Positions 1-11,000 of a stretch of DNA of 42,809 nt are shown piece after piece. The notes below the pieces were generated by a model. The model saw nothing but the letters and a program-made list of their open reading frames with translations, had not been told where the DNA came from and did not search any database. Origin of the DNA: JAISFI01 sp031553775. GTDB taxonomy: Bacteria > Bacteroidota > Bacteroidia > Bacteroidales > Azobacteroidaceae. The stretch spans positions 1 to 42,809 of the forward strand of contig JAVBLA010000010.1 in assembly GCA_031553775.1 (NCBI GenBank). The letters run 5' to 3'. Made by a program: the position numbers and the translations under genes. Each line of letters begins with the position of its first letter. Position 1 is the stretch's first letter.

Positions 1-75
1 CATAATGATAAGTTTAAATGAAACATTGTGCTTCGAGCACGTTAACTATCTATAGAACAGGGGTGGTCTTGATTT

Positions 76-885
76 TTATCGGGCGGCGTATAAAATCTCC
101 CGTTTTTTATTTAAGTTTGAAATCAGGTTTCGGTTATAGGAAAAGAAAATAGTGTCTCGAGTTTGAGGAGAGATCATTTCTGTTGCTTTCCAGGCTGTGA
201 TTATATTACCGGTAGTGGAAGAAGCCGTATACTCAAAAGCTTGCCCCTGTCCGAAACGGTAATGAATACCATCTTCTCCCCAAATATCCATCTCTGTAGA
301 TAAAGTAGGGGTAAATTTTATTTTGACAGGCTCATACGGGCAGGTTATGGCTTCAAAATCATAGGCGATGCCTGTCCCTCTTTTCCTTTTGAAATAAAAA
401 CCTCCGCTTTTGTCGGGAAGATTGTAGTAAAACTTGTCCGGTTGCTCATCGGTCTCACCCACGGCCAGCTTGTATGCATATTCCGGCGAATATCCGTCTT
501 CCATACTGATTCTGGAGTTATATAAATAACCGTTTCCGGCTTCATCTTTATTTCCGTTGACACTGCGGGAAACGAAAGGTTCGGCATGTAATGTCCATCC
601 AACACCAAGCCAACTTTCTGATCCAAGCGCTTTTATTCCGGAGGCATGATAACCCAGAGAGATCGGTAAACTCATGTTTCCGGCTTTGATTTCGTAAAGA
701 GGTATTTGAATTTGAACGGTTCCGGTACCGTAACTCACGGGATGTTCCACATATTTGGCCAGGTCTGAAGATGCCTGAGATACATGAACCGGTTCCGGAA
801 GTTTTGTTTCGATGGGAGATTGGGCTATACAAGTAAAATTTACTACTGTGTATATAAAGAGGAATAGAATCGATTGAATTTTCAT
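76..885 (-). CDS. Secreted RHS/YD-repeat-like N-terminal fragment (truncated)
   Basis: A 269-residue protein with a clear signal peptide (MKIQ..., hydrophobic to about residue 18, then CIAQS). The region about residues 40-110 has the pattern seen at the N-terminus of large Bacteroidetes RHS/YD-repeat proteins: YGTGTVQIQIPLYEI, SLPISLGYHASGIK, and SWLGVGWTLHAEPFVSRSV. Family members usually run well over 1000 residues, so this is only the N-terminal cap; no YD repeats or core domain are present. The frame ends at 76-78, and the other two minus-strand frames hit stops within the next 45 bases, so a single indel would not restore a long protein. It is transcribed away from the CotH gene, with a good promoter at 981-1012. 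It may be a decayed remnant or a free-standing cap; function is not known. Confidence 0.6.
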   Translation of the reverse strand: MKIQSILFLFIYTVVNFTCIAQSPIETKLPEPVHVSQASSDLAKYVEHPVSYGTGTVQIQIPLYEIKAGNMSLPISLGYHASGIKALGSESWLGVGWTLHAEPFVSRSVNGNKDEAGNGYLYNSRISMEDGYSPEYAYKLAVGETDEQPDKFYYNLPDKSGGFYFKRKRGTGIAYDFEAITCPYEPVKIKFTPTLSTEMDIWGEDGIHYRFGQGQAFEYTASSTTGNIITAWKATEMISPQTRDTIFFSYNRNLISNLNKKREILYAAR

Positions 886-980
886 AACAAAAGTTGATAA
901 ATAGCAATTGCTATTGTGTATAAATTCATAATGATGACGAACACGTTTATTTAAAACTGATCAATATTAAGTTAAAAATG

Positions 981-1012
981 CAAATATATTGGGTAAATAG
1001 CAAAAAAGCAAA
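981..1012 (-). promoter_or_regulatory. Bacteroidetes-type promoter for the RHS-like fragment
   Basis: Read on the minus strand this is TTTG (1012-1009), 20 bases, then TATATTTG (988-981). This matches the Bacteroides sigma-ABfr consensus TTTG / TAnnTTTG at normal spacing. It would give a leader of roughly 90 bases before the ATG at 885. Confidence 0.6.
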
Positions 1013-1165
1013 TTATTTTATGTGTTTTGTTGTATTATTTCCCGTATTTACTGCTTCAGTAAAAAAAAATGAAAATTGAGTGAGTAGTTTTTACCGCTTA
1101 TACGTCTATCTGTTAGTATTGAAAATATGAACAAGGACAATATTGGGTCCTTTAAATAAATTACC

Positions 1166-2959
1166 ATGAAAGAAAAAATCGCTTTTTATTCGGTTATCGT
1201 ACTGCTTTTTATCTCCTTACATGCTAAATCTCAGCAGACTGAGAATCCGGTTGCCCGTTCTTCTTCCGGAATTTACGATGCTAAATATCCTTTCCATCCG
1301 GAAACTGCAGTTTCTTTTACATCTTCTAATCTTCCGATTGTAATTATCGACCTGGACGAACGGATGAAAGATAAACAGGAAGATACCCGGGTCAAAGCCG
1401 ATATGAAGATTATCTGGCACAGGGATGGCAGCCGCAATTATATGAGCGATGTACAGGATCCTGAAAAATTGCAGAATTCGGCTATTGTAGATTATAATGG
1501 TTTTATCGGAATCAAGTACCGGGGAAATTCTTCCTATAATATGGCCGACAAAAAACCATTCGGCATGCAAACCTGGAATGCAAGCCTGAAAAAGAATAAA
1601 ATATCTATATTGGGAATGGGAGCCGACAGCGATTGGGCGTTACTCTCTTCTTACGCAGATAAATCCCTGATGCGTGATATATTCACTTTTGATATTCTGA
1701 AGGGCTACCTGGACTATGTTCCGACCGGAAGGTATTGCGAAGTAGTCCTGAATGGAATTTACCAGGGAGTATATATTATGGTGGCAAGGGTAAGGACAGG
1801 TGATAACAGGATCAATATCCCTTCTCCGAAAACATCCGGAGACGAACTGACGGGTGGCTATCATCTTGAAATAGACCGGAGCGACGAGCCAGGATTTTAC
1901 TCTAACCAATATAATGTAGATTTGTATGGAAATCAGAAGAATAACCGTACTTATTACCAATATAAATCTCCTGACGGTGATGACTATGCCGGGGGGACCA
2001 TGGAAGTTCAACGGGCCTATATCATCAATTATATACATGAATTTGAAAGAGTGATGGCCGGTGCCGATTATAAAAATCCGCAGACCGGATACCGGAAATA
2101 TTTAGATGTGACTTCCGTAATCGATTTTATGTTGGCACAAGAACTGGCCCGGAATAACGATGCATACCGTTTGAGCACACCATTATATAAAGACAGGGAC
2201 AGCGTAGAGCCGAGATTCAAAATGTCTATCTGGGACCTTAATTTAGGGTATGGGAATGCCAATTATTATGAAGCCTGGCCCACAGAAGGCTGGTGCTATA
2301 ACTTTAACCGCATTGAAGAAAGTAATTTGGTTCCTTTCTGGTTTAAGAAATTACTGGAAGATGATGATTTTCAGAAAGAACTTAAAGCCAGATGGTCCTA
2401 TTACAGGACAAATTCTCTTACCAATGAAAATATCGTTCATAAAATAGATTCATTAAAAAACCTATTGTCTGAATCCCAGGCACGGAATTTTTCCGCCTGG
2501 AAAATTCTCGGAAGATCTGTATGGCCGAATTATTTTGTCGGTCAGACCTGGCAGGAGGAAATAGATTATTTTCAATCATTTGTATTGGATCGTGTTGCAT
2601 GGATTGACGGACAATGGCTGACGGCCTGGCCGGATAACCTGTTGGCTAATGCCGGATTTGAAAAGGATCCGTATGGAGGTCTGTCTATGTGGACTACCAG
2701 TGGCGATTGCGGCACTTCTACCAATGCCCATTCCGGAAATAAGTCTATGTCGTTCCGTGGAAGCTCTAAGATCAGGCAAACTTTAACGGAACTCAAAGAA
2801 GGTATCTATACCCTGGAATTCTGGGCCAGAACGGAAGGCACTCCTAAAGGTTCTTATTACTTGTTGCATAACAATACAAAATATTTTGCAGGAACGGTTT
2901 CCGATAACCAGGGTACCTATACGCTGATGACGGTAAAAAGACCTGAATATTACATCTAA
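1166..2959 (+). CDS. CotH-like protein, 5' part of a frameshifted gene
   Basis: Encodes 597 residues: a signal peptide (cleavage near AKSQQ), a CotH kinase-like domain about residues 55-480, and the start of a carbohydrate-binding-like beta-sandwich (about 490-590, beginning NLLANAGFEKDPYGG). CotH hallmarks are the KYRGNSS motif near residues 117-123, LEIDRSD near 240, and SIWDLNLGYGN with Asp357. Bacillus CotH phosphorylates spore-coat proteins; the role of secreted Bacteroidetes relatives is not established. The frame breaks in a run of five A at 2935-2939. Removing one A joins it in frame to the next entry, restoring the sandwich and a C-terminal sorting domain (about 717 residues in all). 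It heads the plus-strand locus that continues with GH92 enzymes. No consensus -7 box was found upstream. Either a real inactivating or phase-variable indel, or a sequencing error. Confidence 0.85.
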   Translation: MKEKIAFYSVIVLLFISLHAKSQQTENPVARSSSGIYDAKYPFHPETAVSFTSSNLPIVIIDLDERMKDKQEDTRVKADMKIIWHRDGSRNYMSDVQDPEKLQNSAIVDYNGFIGIKYRGNSSYNMADKKPFGMQTWNASLKKNKISILGMGADSDWALLSSYADKSLMRDIFTFDILKGYLDYVPTGRYCEVVLNGIYQGVYIMVARVRTGDNRINIPSPKTSGDELTGGYHLEIDRSDEPGFYSNQYNVDLYGNQKNNRTYYQYKSPDGDDYAGGTMEVQRAYIINYIHEFERVMAGADYKNPQTGYRKYLDVTSVIDFMLAQELARNNDAYRLSTPLYKDRDSVEPRFKMSIWDLNLGYGNANYYEAWPTEGWCYNFNRIEESNLVPFWFKKLLEDDDFQKELKARWSYYRTNSLTNENIVHKIDSLKNLLSESQARNFSAWKILGRSVWPNYFVGQTWQEEIDYFQSFVLDRVAWIDGQWLTAWPDNLLANAGFEKDPYGGLSMWTTSGDCGTSTNAHSGNKSMSFRGSSKIRQTLTELKEGIYTLEFWARTEGTPKGSYYLLHNNTKYFAGTVSDNQGTYTLMTVKRPEYYI

Positions 2960-2972
2960 AGGAACCTGGGAT

Positions 2973-3320
2973 GTGGTATTTGAAACCACAGGAGGTAAAA
3001 TGCATTTGGATGATATCCGGTTCTTTCCACAGAAAACGGATTCCAACATAGATGCTTTGAAGGGAACATCTTTCAAACTGACTACCCTGTCAAAACCGGG
3101 AGAGATACAGTTCAGTTTCCAATCGACTGCGAATGGACAAGGATCACTGGAAATAGTTGCAGTCAATGGAATACGGATATATGGAAACAATAATATTGAA
3201 ATTCTATCCGGTGAAAATACTTTCTCCTGGAAATACGCAGGACAAAACACTCCCCATGGAATTTACGTGTATACATTCAGAACCCAATCTGGAATATATA
3301 CCGAAAAAATAATTCTTTAA
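2973..3320 (+). CDS. 3' part of the frameshifted CotH-like gene (CBM end and T9SS-like tail)
   Basis: This frame is open from 2937 and carries DLNITSKGTWDVVFETTGGK, which continues the beta-sandwich left unfinished in the upstream frame; GKMHLDDIRFF is the typical closing strand of a CBM4/9-like module. The last 80 or so residues (GSLEIVAVNGIRIYGN ... GIYVYTFRTQSGIYTEKIIL) look like a type A T9SS sorting domain. A start at the GTG of 2973 is only formal: the segment has no signal peptide of its own and most likely is not an independent gene. The next gene starts 15 bases after the stop. Confidence 0.6.
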   Translation: MVFETTGGKMHLDDIRFFPQKTDSNIDALKGTSFKLTTLSKPGEIQFSFQSTANGQGSLEIVAVNGIRIYGNNNIEILSGENTFSWKYAGQNTPHGIYVYTFRTQSGIYTEKIIL

Positions 3321-3335
3321 AAACAGAAATTGAAA

Positions 3336-5663
3336 ATGAACAGGTTTTTTTCATTCGCTTTTATCTGCTTGTTGTTTGTATCCTGTGTGCAAAAATCACA
3401 GGAAGAAGTTGATTTGTCTCTCAATAAATATGTAAATCCTTTTGTGGGAACTTCCGGTTTCGGAAATGTATATCCGGGGGCACAAACTCCTTTCGGAGGA
3501 ATACAGATCAGTCCGGATACCGATCGGGACTATTACGATGCTGCTTCAGGTTACAAATACACACATCCCACTTTATTGGGATTCAGCCTGACACATCTGA
3601 GCGGGACAGGAATCCCGGATCTGGGAGATTTTCTGTTTATTCCCGGAGTGGGAACCAAAAAGTTTACATCCGGCACGCATGAAAATCCGGATGAAGGTTA
3701 CCGGTCACGTTACAGTCACGATAAAGAGTGGGCTTCTCCCGCTTATTACGGAGTGGAATTGCAGGATTATCAGGTAAAGGCGGAGATGACTTCCGGAACA
3801 AGAGCCGGTATCTTCCGGTTTACCTATCCTGAATCGGATAGTGCTTTTGTGATTGTCGATCTGGATCATGTTTTGTGGTTTAAAACGGAATGGTCGCAGG
3901 TCCGGATTGAAAATGACACCACCATTACCGGATATAAGTTGGTAAAAGGTTGGGGACCCGAACGGCATGTATATTTCGCTGCTATCTTTTCAAAACCGTT
4001 TGCTCATGCCGGTATTATGCAGGATGGAGTAGAGGTGATTTATAATACGAAACGCTTCCGGAGTTCCAGGGTCGCTTATGGGAAGAATATTCAGGTATGG
4101 GCAGATTTCAACACAAAGAAAGAAGAAGAAATACAGGTCAAGGTAGCCGTATCTTCCACCGGAACAGCCGGGGCTTTGCTGAATCTGAAAGAGCTGGATC
4201 AGGAAGATTTTGAGAGTCTGAAAACAAAAGGCGAAACCCAATGGGCAAAAGAACTCAATAAGTTCAAGGCAACGGGAACGCAAAAGCAGTTGGAAACATT
4301 TTATACTTCTGTATACCACATGTTCCTGCATCCTTATGTTTTTGAAGATGCCGACGGTAAATACCGGGCTCATGATTCCAATATCCGAACTTCCGACGGG
4401 TTTACCAATTATACGGTATTCTCACTTTGGGATACTTACCGGGCTGCACATCCCTTGCTGAACCTGGTCCAACCGGATAAAAATGCAGATATGATCAACT
4501 CCATGTTGGCACATTACGATCAGAGTGTTGAAAAAATGCTGCCGGTCTGGTCTTTTTACGGAAATGAAACCTGGTGTATGATCGGATACCACGCGGTTTC
4601 CGTTATTGCTGATGCTATAGTTAAAGATATCCCGGGATTCGATTATGAGCGGGCCTATCAGGCAATCAAAACAACAGCTATGAATCCGCATTACGATTGC
4701 CTTCCCGATTACATCAAATTAGGATGGGTTCCTTTTGATAAAGAAAAAGAATCTGTTTCGAAAACCCTGGAATATGCATACGACGATTATTGCATTGCTA
4801 TGGCTGCTAAAAAATTAAACAGGGAAGCCGATTACAAATATTTCCTTAACAGGGCGCTGTCTTATCAGAATATCATCGATCCTCAAACCGGTTTTATGAG
4901 GGGGCGCGATTCCCAAGGGAACTGGAGAACTCCGTTTGATCCGGTGGCATATACCGGACCGGGTTCCGTACATGGATGGGGCGATATCACGGAAGGGTTC
5001 ACCTATCAATACACCTGGTACGTTCCTCAGGATGTACAAGGTTATATCAATGAAATGGGTGGAGAAAAAATCTTTGGGGAACGTTTAGATTCCATGTTTA
5101 CCATGGTGCTTCCGGAAGATATTCCTGGCGCCCACGATATTCAGGGACGGATTGGAGCTTACTGGCATGGAAACGAACCCTGCCATCAGGTTATATACTT
5201 ATTCAACTATATCAAACAACCCTGGAAAGCACAGGAGAAAATCCGCTATGTACTGGATAACCTCTATGGAAATACTCCCGGTTCTTTAAGTGGTAACGAC
5301 GACTGCGGCCAAATGTCGGCCTGGTATATTTTCAATTGCATGGGCTTTTATCCGACCTGTCCATCCAGTAATATTTATGCCATTGGGTCTCCCGGACTGG
5401 AGTCTGTGGAAATGCTGCTGGGAAACGGCAAAAAAGTAAAAGTTACTACGGAAAATTATTCACAGGAAAATGTTTACATCCGGGAAATGTACCTGAATGG
5501 TCAAAAGTATAATAAGACCTATATTACTTACGATGACCTGAAAAACGGAGCTGCCATCCATTTTGTGCTGGGAAAAGAGCCGAATTTTCAGTGGGGTACA
5601 TCAGACGAATCCGTAGCACCTTCTTTATCAACAGTTAATAAAACGCTAAGATATGTCGGTTAA
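3336..5663 (+). CDS. GH92 family alpha-mannosidase, lipoprotein
   Basis: A 775-residue exo-alpha-mannosidase of glycoside hydrolase family 92, the calcium-dependent inverting family that trims mannose from N-glycans and yeast mannan. The ATG at 3336 is preferred over the TTG two codons upstream. The N-terminus is a lipoprotein signal with Cys17 (LLFVSC), so it is membrane anchored. Family motifs: YVNPFVGT near residue 31, FSLWDTYRAAHPL mid-protein, GNETWCMIGYHA, HGNEPCH with the general acid Glu614, and GNDDCGQMSAWY at 653-664. Length is normal for GH92. The last 11 bases overlap the next GH92 gene, implying translational coupling. Acceptor linkage (alpha-1,2 or other) cannot be read with certainty from sequence. 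Confidence 0.93.
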   Translation: MNRFFSFAFICLLFVSCVQKSQEEVDLSLNKYVNPFVGTSGFGNVYPGAQTPFGGIQISPDTDRDYYDAASGYKYTHPTLLGFSLTHLSGTGIPDLGDFLFIPGVGTKKFTSGTHENPDEGYRSRYSHDKEWASPAYYGVELQDYQVKAEMTSGTRAGIFRFTYPESDSAFVIVDLDHVLWFKTEWSQVRIENDTTITGYKLVKGWGPERHVYFAAIFSKPFAHAGIMQDGVEVIYNTKRFRSSRVAYGKNIQVWADFNTKKEEEIQVKVAVSSTGTAGALLNLKELDQEDFESLKTKGETQWAKELNKFKATGTQKQLETFYTSVYHMFLHPYVFEDADGKYRAHDSNIRTSDGFTNYTVFSLWDTYRAAHPLLNLVQPDKNADMINSMLAHYDQSVEKMLPVWSFYGNETWCMIGYHAVSVIADAIVKDIPGFDYERAYQAIKTTAMNPHYDCLPDYIKLGWVPFDKEKESVSKTLEYAYDDYCIAMAAKKLNREADYKYFLNRALSYQNIIDPQTGFMRGRDSQGNWRTPFDPVAYTGPGSVHGWGDITEGFTYQYTWYVPQDVQGYINEMGGEKIFGERLDSMFTMVLPEDIPGAHDIQGRIGAYWHGNEPCHQVIYLFNYIKQPWKAQEKIRYVLDNLYGNTPGSLSGNDDCGQMSAWYIFNCMGFYPTCPSSNIYAIGSPGLESVEMLLGNGKKVKVTTENYSQENVYIREMYLNGQKYNKTYITYDDLKNGAAIHFVLGKEPNFQWGTSDESVAPSLSTVNKTLRYVG

Positions 5664-7980
5664 CAAGATAATTGCAATCTTTCTTTTTTCGATCGCTATG
5701 CCGGTTTTTGCACAGGAACATGTAACTGATTATGTGAATCCGTTTGTCGGAACAAAAAGTATGGGACATACCTTTCCGGGTGCCTGTGCCCCTTTTGGCC
5801 TGGTACAGTTGAGCCCTGATACGGAAATGGTCCCTCATAACATTGATGGGCAGTACCAGAAAGACGCTTACCGTTATTGTGCAGGTTATCAATATGATGA
5901 TCCGACGATTATAGGTTTTAGTCATACCCATTTCAATGGGACCGGTCACTCCGATTTGGGGGACATCCTGTTGATGCCTACCACAGGAGAAGTCCAATTG
6001 TCGATGGGTACCGGTGAAAACCCGGAGACAGGGTACCGTTCCCGTTTTTCTCATGAAACGGAACAGGCTTCTCCGGGGTATTACTCCGTGATTCTGGCCG
6101 ATTATGGTATCAAGGCTGAATTGACCGCCTCCCCACGGGTAGGAGTTCACAAATATACTTATCCGAAAGGTGAAGGACATGTGATCATGGATTTATCCTA
6201 TGGAATTTATAACTATGATGGAAAAGTTCTTATGGCAAACCTCCGGGTGGAAGATCCGTATACTCTGACGGGTTACAGGATTACCAAAGGATGGTCGAGG
6301 ATGAACTATACCCATTTCGCCGTCAAATTTTCCAAACCGATTAAAAATTACGGCTGTAAAGATGAGGCTAAATCCTTGTATACGGGCTGGTGGAGAAAAT
6401 TCGATATGAAGGATAATTTTCCGGAAATGTTCGGGACGAAGTTGACTGCTTTTTTTAATTTTGATTTTGAAGAAGGAGAAGACCTGCTTATAAAAGTAGC
6501 TTTCTCTCCGGTAGATTGCCTGGGTGCTTTGGCTAATCTGAATGCCGAAGTAGGTGAAAAATCATTCGAAGAAGTGAAAAAAACGACAGAGAATCTTTGG
6601 GAGAAAGAAATGTCGGTAGTCCGTGTAGATGGGACGAAAGATCAGAAGAGTGTGTTTTACACGGCTTTGTACCGGACAATGATCAATCCTTCCGTATATC
6701 AGGATGTGGACGGCCGATACCGGGGAATAGACCACAACATCCATCAGGCAACAGCTCCTTCTGTAAACTATACTGTTTTTTCCCTTTGGGATACTTTCCG
6801 GGCACAACATCCTTTGATGAACCTGCTTTTCCCTGAAAAAAGCAGCCATTTTATCAGTTCGATGCTGAATCATTACCAGCAGAGCGCACATAAGGCCCTT
6901 CCGATATGGTCGCATATGGGAAATGAGAACTGGTGTATGATCGGTTATCATGCGGTTTCAGTTATGTCTGATGCAGCCGCGAAAGGCATCAAAATGGATA
7001 TTGATCAGGCTTTGCAGGCATGTATCAGCAGTTCGAACCTGACTTATTATGATGGAATCGGCGATTACTTGAAACTGGGTTATGTGCCGGTAGAAGCAAA
7101 TGGTTCTTCAGCTTCTGTTACTGTTGAATATGCTTATGACGATTGGGCGATTTACCGGTTGGCAGAACGGATTCAGAAAAATGATATTGCAACATCTTAT
7201 GCGGAAAGAGCATTGAACTACCGGAAAGTATTTGATCCGGCTTTGGGTTTTGTCCGTCCCAAATGTCAGGATGGAACCTTCAAGAAAAATTTTGATCTTC
7301 TGGATACTCATAACCAGGGATTTATAGAAGGAAATTCATGGAATTATTCATTCTTCGTACCACATGATGTATCCGGCTTGATTGAACAAATGGGAGGAGA
7401 AAAACGCTTTGTACAAAGAGTAGACTCCCTCTTCTCCATGGAGTTACCCAAAAAGTACTTCGAGAATACCGAAGATATTACCGAAGAAGGCCTGATCGGT
7501 AATTATGTCCATGGAAATGAACCCAGCCATCATATTCCGTACCTGTATATGTGGACTTCCCAGCCATGGAAAACACAGTCTTGCGTACGAAATATCATGA
7601 ACCGGATGTACAAAAATAAAGCTGACGGTTTATGCGGTAATGACGATTGCGGTCAAATGTCAGCCTGGTATGTATTTTCTTCCCTGGGATTTTATCCCGT
7701 ATGTCCGGGCTCGGACCAGTATGTGTTGGGTTCCCCGAATGTGAGGCAGGCCAGCATCAGACTCGGAAACGAAAAACAATTTTCCGTGCGGACCGAAAAT
7801 GACAAGCCGGAGAATGTATATGTCAAATCTGTAAAACTGAATGGAAAAACATATAATAAGGCATATATCACACATGGTGATATTATGAATGGTGGTGAGC
7901 TGGTATTTGAAATGGCGGCGAAACCCAATAAAAACAGGATTTTTTCTTTAGCAGAAAAACCTTATTCTTTGACGGATTAA
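5653..7980 (+). CDS. GH92 family alpha-mannosidase, periplasmic
   Basis: A 775-residue second GH92 enzyme, starting inside the end of the first. It has an ordinary signal peptide (FSIAMPVFAQ, cut near AQE), so it should be soluble in the periplasm. Motifs line up with its neighbour: YVNPFVGTKSMGHTFPGA, FSLWDTFRAQHPL, GNENWCMIGYHA, HGNEPSHH with general acid Glu623, and GNDDCGQMSAWY beginning at residue 662. The pair is related but clearly diverged, so this is not a recent duplication; different linkages or glycan branches are likely. The gene ends 46 bases before the GLUG surface protein, with no consensus promoter between them. Confidence 0.93.
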   Translation: MSVNKIIAIFLFSIAMPVFAQEHVTDYVNPFVGTKSMGHTFPGACAPFGLVQLSPDTEMVPHNIDGQYQKDAYRYCAGYQYDDPTIIGFSHTHFNGTGHSDLGDILLMPTTGEVQLSMGTGENPETGYRSRFSHETEQASPGYYSVILADYGIKAELTASPRVGVHKYTYPKGEGHVIMDLSYGIYNYDGKVLMANLRVEDPYTLTGYRITKGWSRMNYTHFAVKFSKPIKNYGCKDEAKSLYTGWWRKFDMKDNFPEMFGTKLTAFFNFDFEEGEDLLIKVAFSPVDCLGALANLNAEVGEKSFEEVKKTTENLWEKEMSVVRVDGTKDQKSVFYTALYRTMINPSVYQDVDGRYRGIDHNIHQATAPSVNYTVFSLWDTFRAQHPLMNLLFPEKSSHFISSMLNHYQQSAHKALPIWSHMGNENWCMIGYHAVSVMSDAAAKGIKMDIDQALQACISSSNLTYYDGIGDYLKLGYVPVEANGSSASVTVEYAYDDWAIYRLAERIQKNDIATSYAERALNYRKVFDPALGFVRPKCQDGTFKKNFDLLDTHNQGFIEGNSWNYSFFVPHDVSGLIEQMGGEKRFVQRVDSLFSMELPKKYFENTEDITEEGLIGNYVHGNEPSHHIPYLYMWTSQPWKTQSCVRNIMNRMYKNKADGLCGNDDCGQMSAWYVFSSLGFYPVCPGSDQYVLGSPNVRQASIRLGNEKQFSVRTENDKPENVYVKSVKLNGKTYNKAYITHGDIMNGGELVFEMAAKPNKNRIFSLAEKPYSLTD

Positions 7981-8026
7981 TGTGATTTAATATAATTTTT
8001 TAAGTACTAATTTTAATTTATTTATC

Positions 8027-11000
8027 ATGAAAAGTAGATTTTACACAAATTTGAAGGCTGCATTTCTCGTGGCAGTTCTGGCGTCTATTTCTGTCTTTTC
8101 GGCTTTTTCGCAGACCTCTATTACGAATGAGGCTGGATTAAAAGCGATGCTGACCAACGATGCGACAGCATCTTATGTGCTTGCGAATGATATTACGCTT
8201 AGCAGCGCATGGACTCCCTTGGGAACAGATGCATCTCCGTTCAAAGGTACATTCGACGGGAACGGGCATGTGATTAAAAACCTGCAAATAAACCAGATAA
8301 CCAACATGGTTGGTTTTTTTGGAAAAGCCAGTGGAGCCATAATCAAAAACATTGGCTTTGAAAATGCAAGAGTTGTTGGTGCCAATCAACAAGACGTGGC
8401 AATTATTGTCGGAAAAGCAGAATCCACTGTGATAGAGAAGTGTTATGCTGTGGGTTATGTAGAAGGTAGAGACCACGTTGCTACTATCGTGGGAGGTTCT
8501 ACTACGACTACTGTACGGAATTGCTACGCTTATGCTCAAGTAGTTTCCAATGCTTATCAACCCGGAGGACTTGTGGGTACTTCTAACCAGACAGATGTTT
8601 TGAATAGCTATTTTGCAGGGCAGGTATCTTGCGAAACTCAAAATACAGGAGGTATTGTCGCTTTGATGGAAGGATCTGTGGAAAGCAACCTTAAAAATAC
8701 GGTTTCTATGGCTTCTTTAGTTAAGGGAGGTGCTGATAATACAGGAAGAATTCTCGGAAATATTGACAATAAACCTTGTGTTTTAGACAATAACTATGCT
8801 TATGAAGGTACACTAGTAAACGGAGCGGTCGTAGCACAGGATAATCCGGATGCAACAGCTACCGGAAAACAAGGTGCAAGCACTACTTTGACAAGCCTGA
8901 AAACAAAGAATTTTTATGCGACGACTATGAATTGGGATATGGAAAATACCTGGTCGATCGTGGAAGGAACCGGTTTTCCGCTTTTTAAAGGGCAGTCAGT
9001 TCCCGCTAACGTGGATTATATCGTAGGCTTCCCTTCTGCCAATACTATTTTAGCTATGGGTGAAGACAAGACTGTTTCTGCAACATCGGTAATTCCCGGT
9101 AAAACTGTTTATTATTCATCTTCTAATCCTTCCGTTGCAACCGTTTCTGCAGGAGGAGTTATTACTTCTGTCGGTGTAGGAACAATTACGATCAGTGCCT
9201 ATACCCAGGATGATGCGTTCTCCAAGGGAGCTACTGCAACTTTCCAATTAGAAGTTATTGCACAGGTAAATTTGAATATCACTACTGCTCAGGATTTATT
9301 CAATATCCGTTATAAATTAGATGGCGAATTCAGCCTGATGAATGATATCGACCTGGCAGGAACTCCGTATGAAAACTGGGAACCGATTGTCGGTTTTACC
9401 GGAACATTGAGTGGAAACGGACATATCATCAAAAATTACATAGTCAATAAGCCGGAAGGCAACCAGGTTGGTTTCTTCTCTACTACTTTAGGTGCTACGA
9501 TTACTAAATTAGGAGTGGAAGGTGCTTCGGTAATTGGTGGTGCAGGCACAAGTAATGGAGCAGATGTGGGTGTGTTGATCGGAAGGGCTTCGGGAACAAC
9601 AATTAAGGAATGTTATACTACGGATTCTTATGTGGAAGGTCGTGACCACGTAGCCGGTATTATCGGAGGTTCCGTATCGTATGCTGCTAATCCGGAACAA
9701 AAAACAGTAATTCAGGATTCTTATTCCACAGCTATTGTAAAATCCAGGCAATATCAGGCCGGAGGTATTATCGGAACTGCAGTATTTACAGACGTAATTA
9801 ATTGCTATTTCTCCGGAACGGCAGAAACTCCGAACTCCAATACGGGAGGTATCATTTCCTTGTTGGATGGAGGAAATAACTCTATCAAAAACTGTGTGCT
9901 TCTGGCTCCTTATATGAAAGGTGGACGGGTAGACCGTATACTTGGTAATAATAATGGACAAACGGTAGGTGATGCTTCCGGAATCCTTTTGGAAAACAAC
10001 TTCAGTCGCGTGGATATGAAGAGAGGTACGGGAGATATATTGTCCCTTTCTCCGCTTCCGAGTAGTGACCAGAATCTCGGAAAAGATAAAGTGCATGGAG
10101 CAAATATTCCGTTCAATTCAGTGGATAATGCCGCTTCTTCCAAACAAAAATTCTTCTATACCGATTCTCTGCATTGGGATTTCCAGAATACCTGGAAAAT
10201 GCTGACAGAAACAGGTGGTGATGAAAATAGAATTTATCCGGTATTGAAATGGCAGACGGCCAAAGTGAAATCGCATATGTTCGGTTTCCCGACGGGTGCC
10301 CAAAAAGTTGTGGCTGGTTCTACACTGAATTATATATCTTTTGGATCTCATGGACAACCAGTATCTTATACTGTGGATAACGACATGATCTTGTGGATGG
10401 AAGAATACAATGGACAAGCCACGATCTATACGGATGAAAATTATCCGGGAGTTGCTCATTTAACAGCACAAACAGAAGGAACTGCATATATGCAGGAGAG
10501 TACCGTTTCTCTCGAAATAGAAGTGGTAGGAGAAGCAGACTTGTTTAAAAACATCTCTACGGCAGAAGAATTCAACAGTATTCGTCAGGATATGCTGGGA
10601 TATTATAACCTTATGGCAGACATCGACCTTTCCGGATATACGAATTTTGAGCCGATAGGTACAAAAGAAAATCCATTCAGAGGACGGTTGATTGGTAACA
10701 ACAAGAGTATTAAAGGCTTGAAAATCGATCGTGCAAGTACCAATGTGCAAGGATTGTTCGGATATGCGAATGGCGCCCTCTTCAAAGATTTCTCTTTGTC
10801 TGTTCATGTGGTAGGATCTCAGGATGCCGGAGGTTTATTAGGTAAAGGTGTAGGTGTGAAGATTGAAAGAGTCGCTGTTACCGGTTACATAGAAGGTAAT
10901 GACCACGTGGGAGCCATCTCCGGAGGAACTGATAAAGGTACTATATCGCAAATAACCAATTGTTTTGCCAACGCACAGGTAGTAACACGCTCTTCTCAGG

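Noticed and set aside
1133..1152. Short inverted repeat AAGGAC / GTCCTT before the CotH gene
   Set aside because: Only six pairs around an A/T-rich centre; could be an operator, but too short to claim.
5635..6180. Minus-strand open frame across the GH92-GH92 junction
   Set aside because: Shadow of two well-supported GH92 genes.
9509..10096. Minus-strand open frame within the GLUG gene
   Set aside because: Repeats in the gene give an ordered-looking shadow; no signal peptide or family match.
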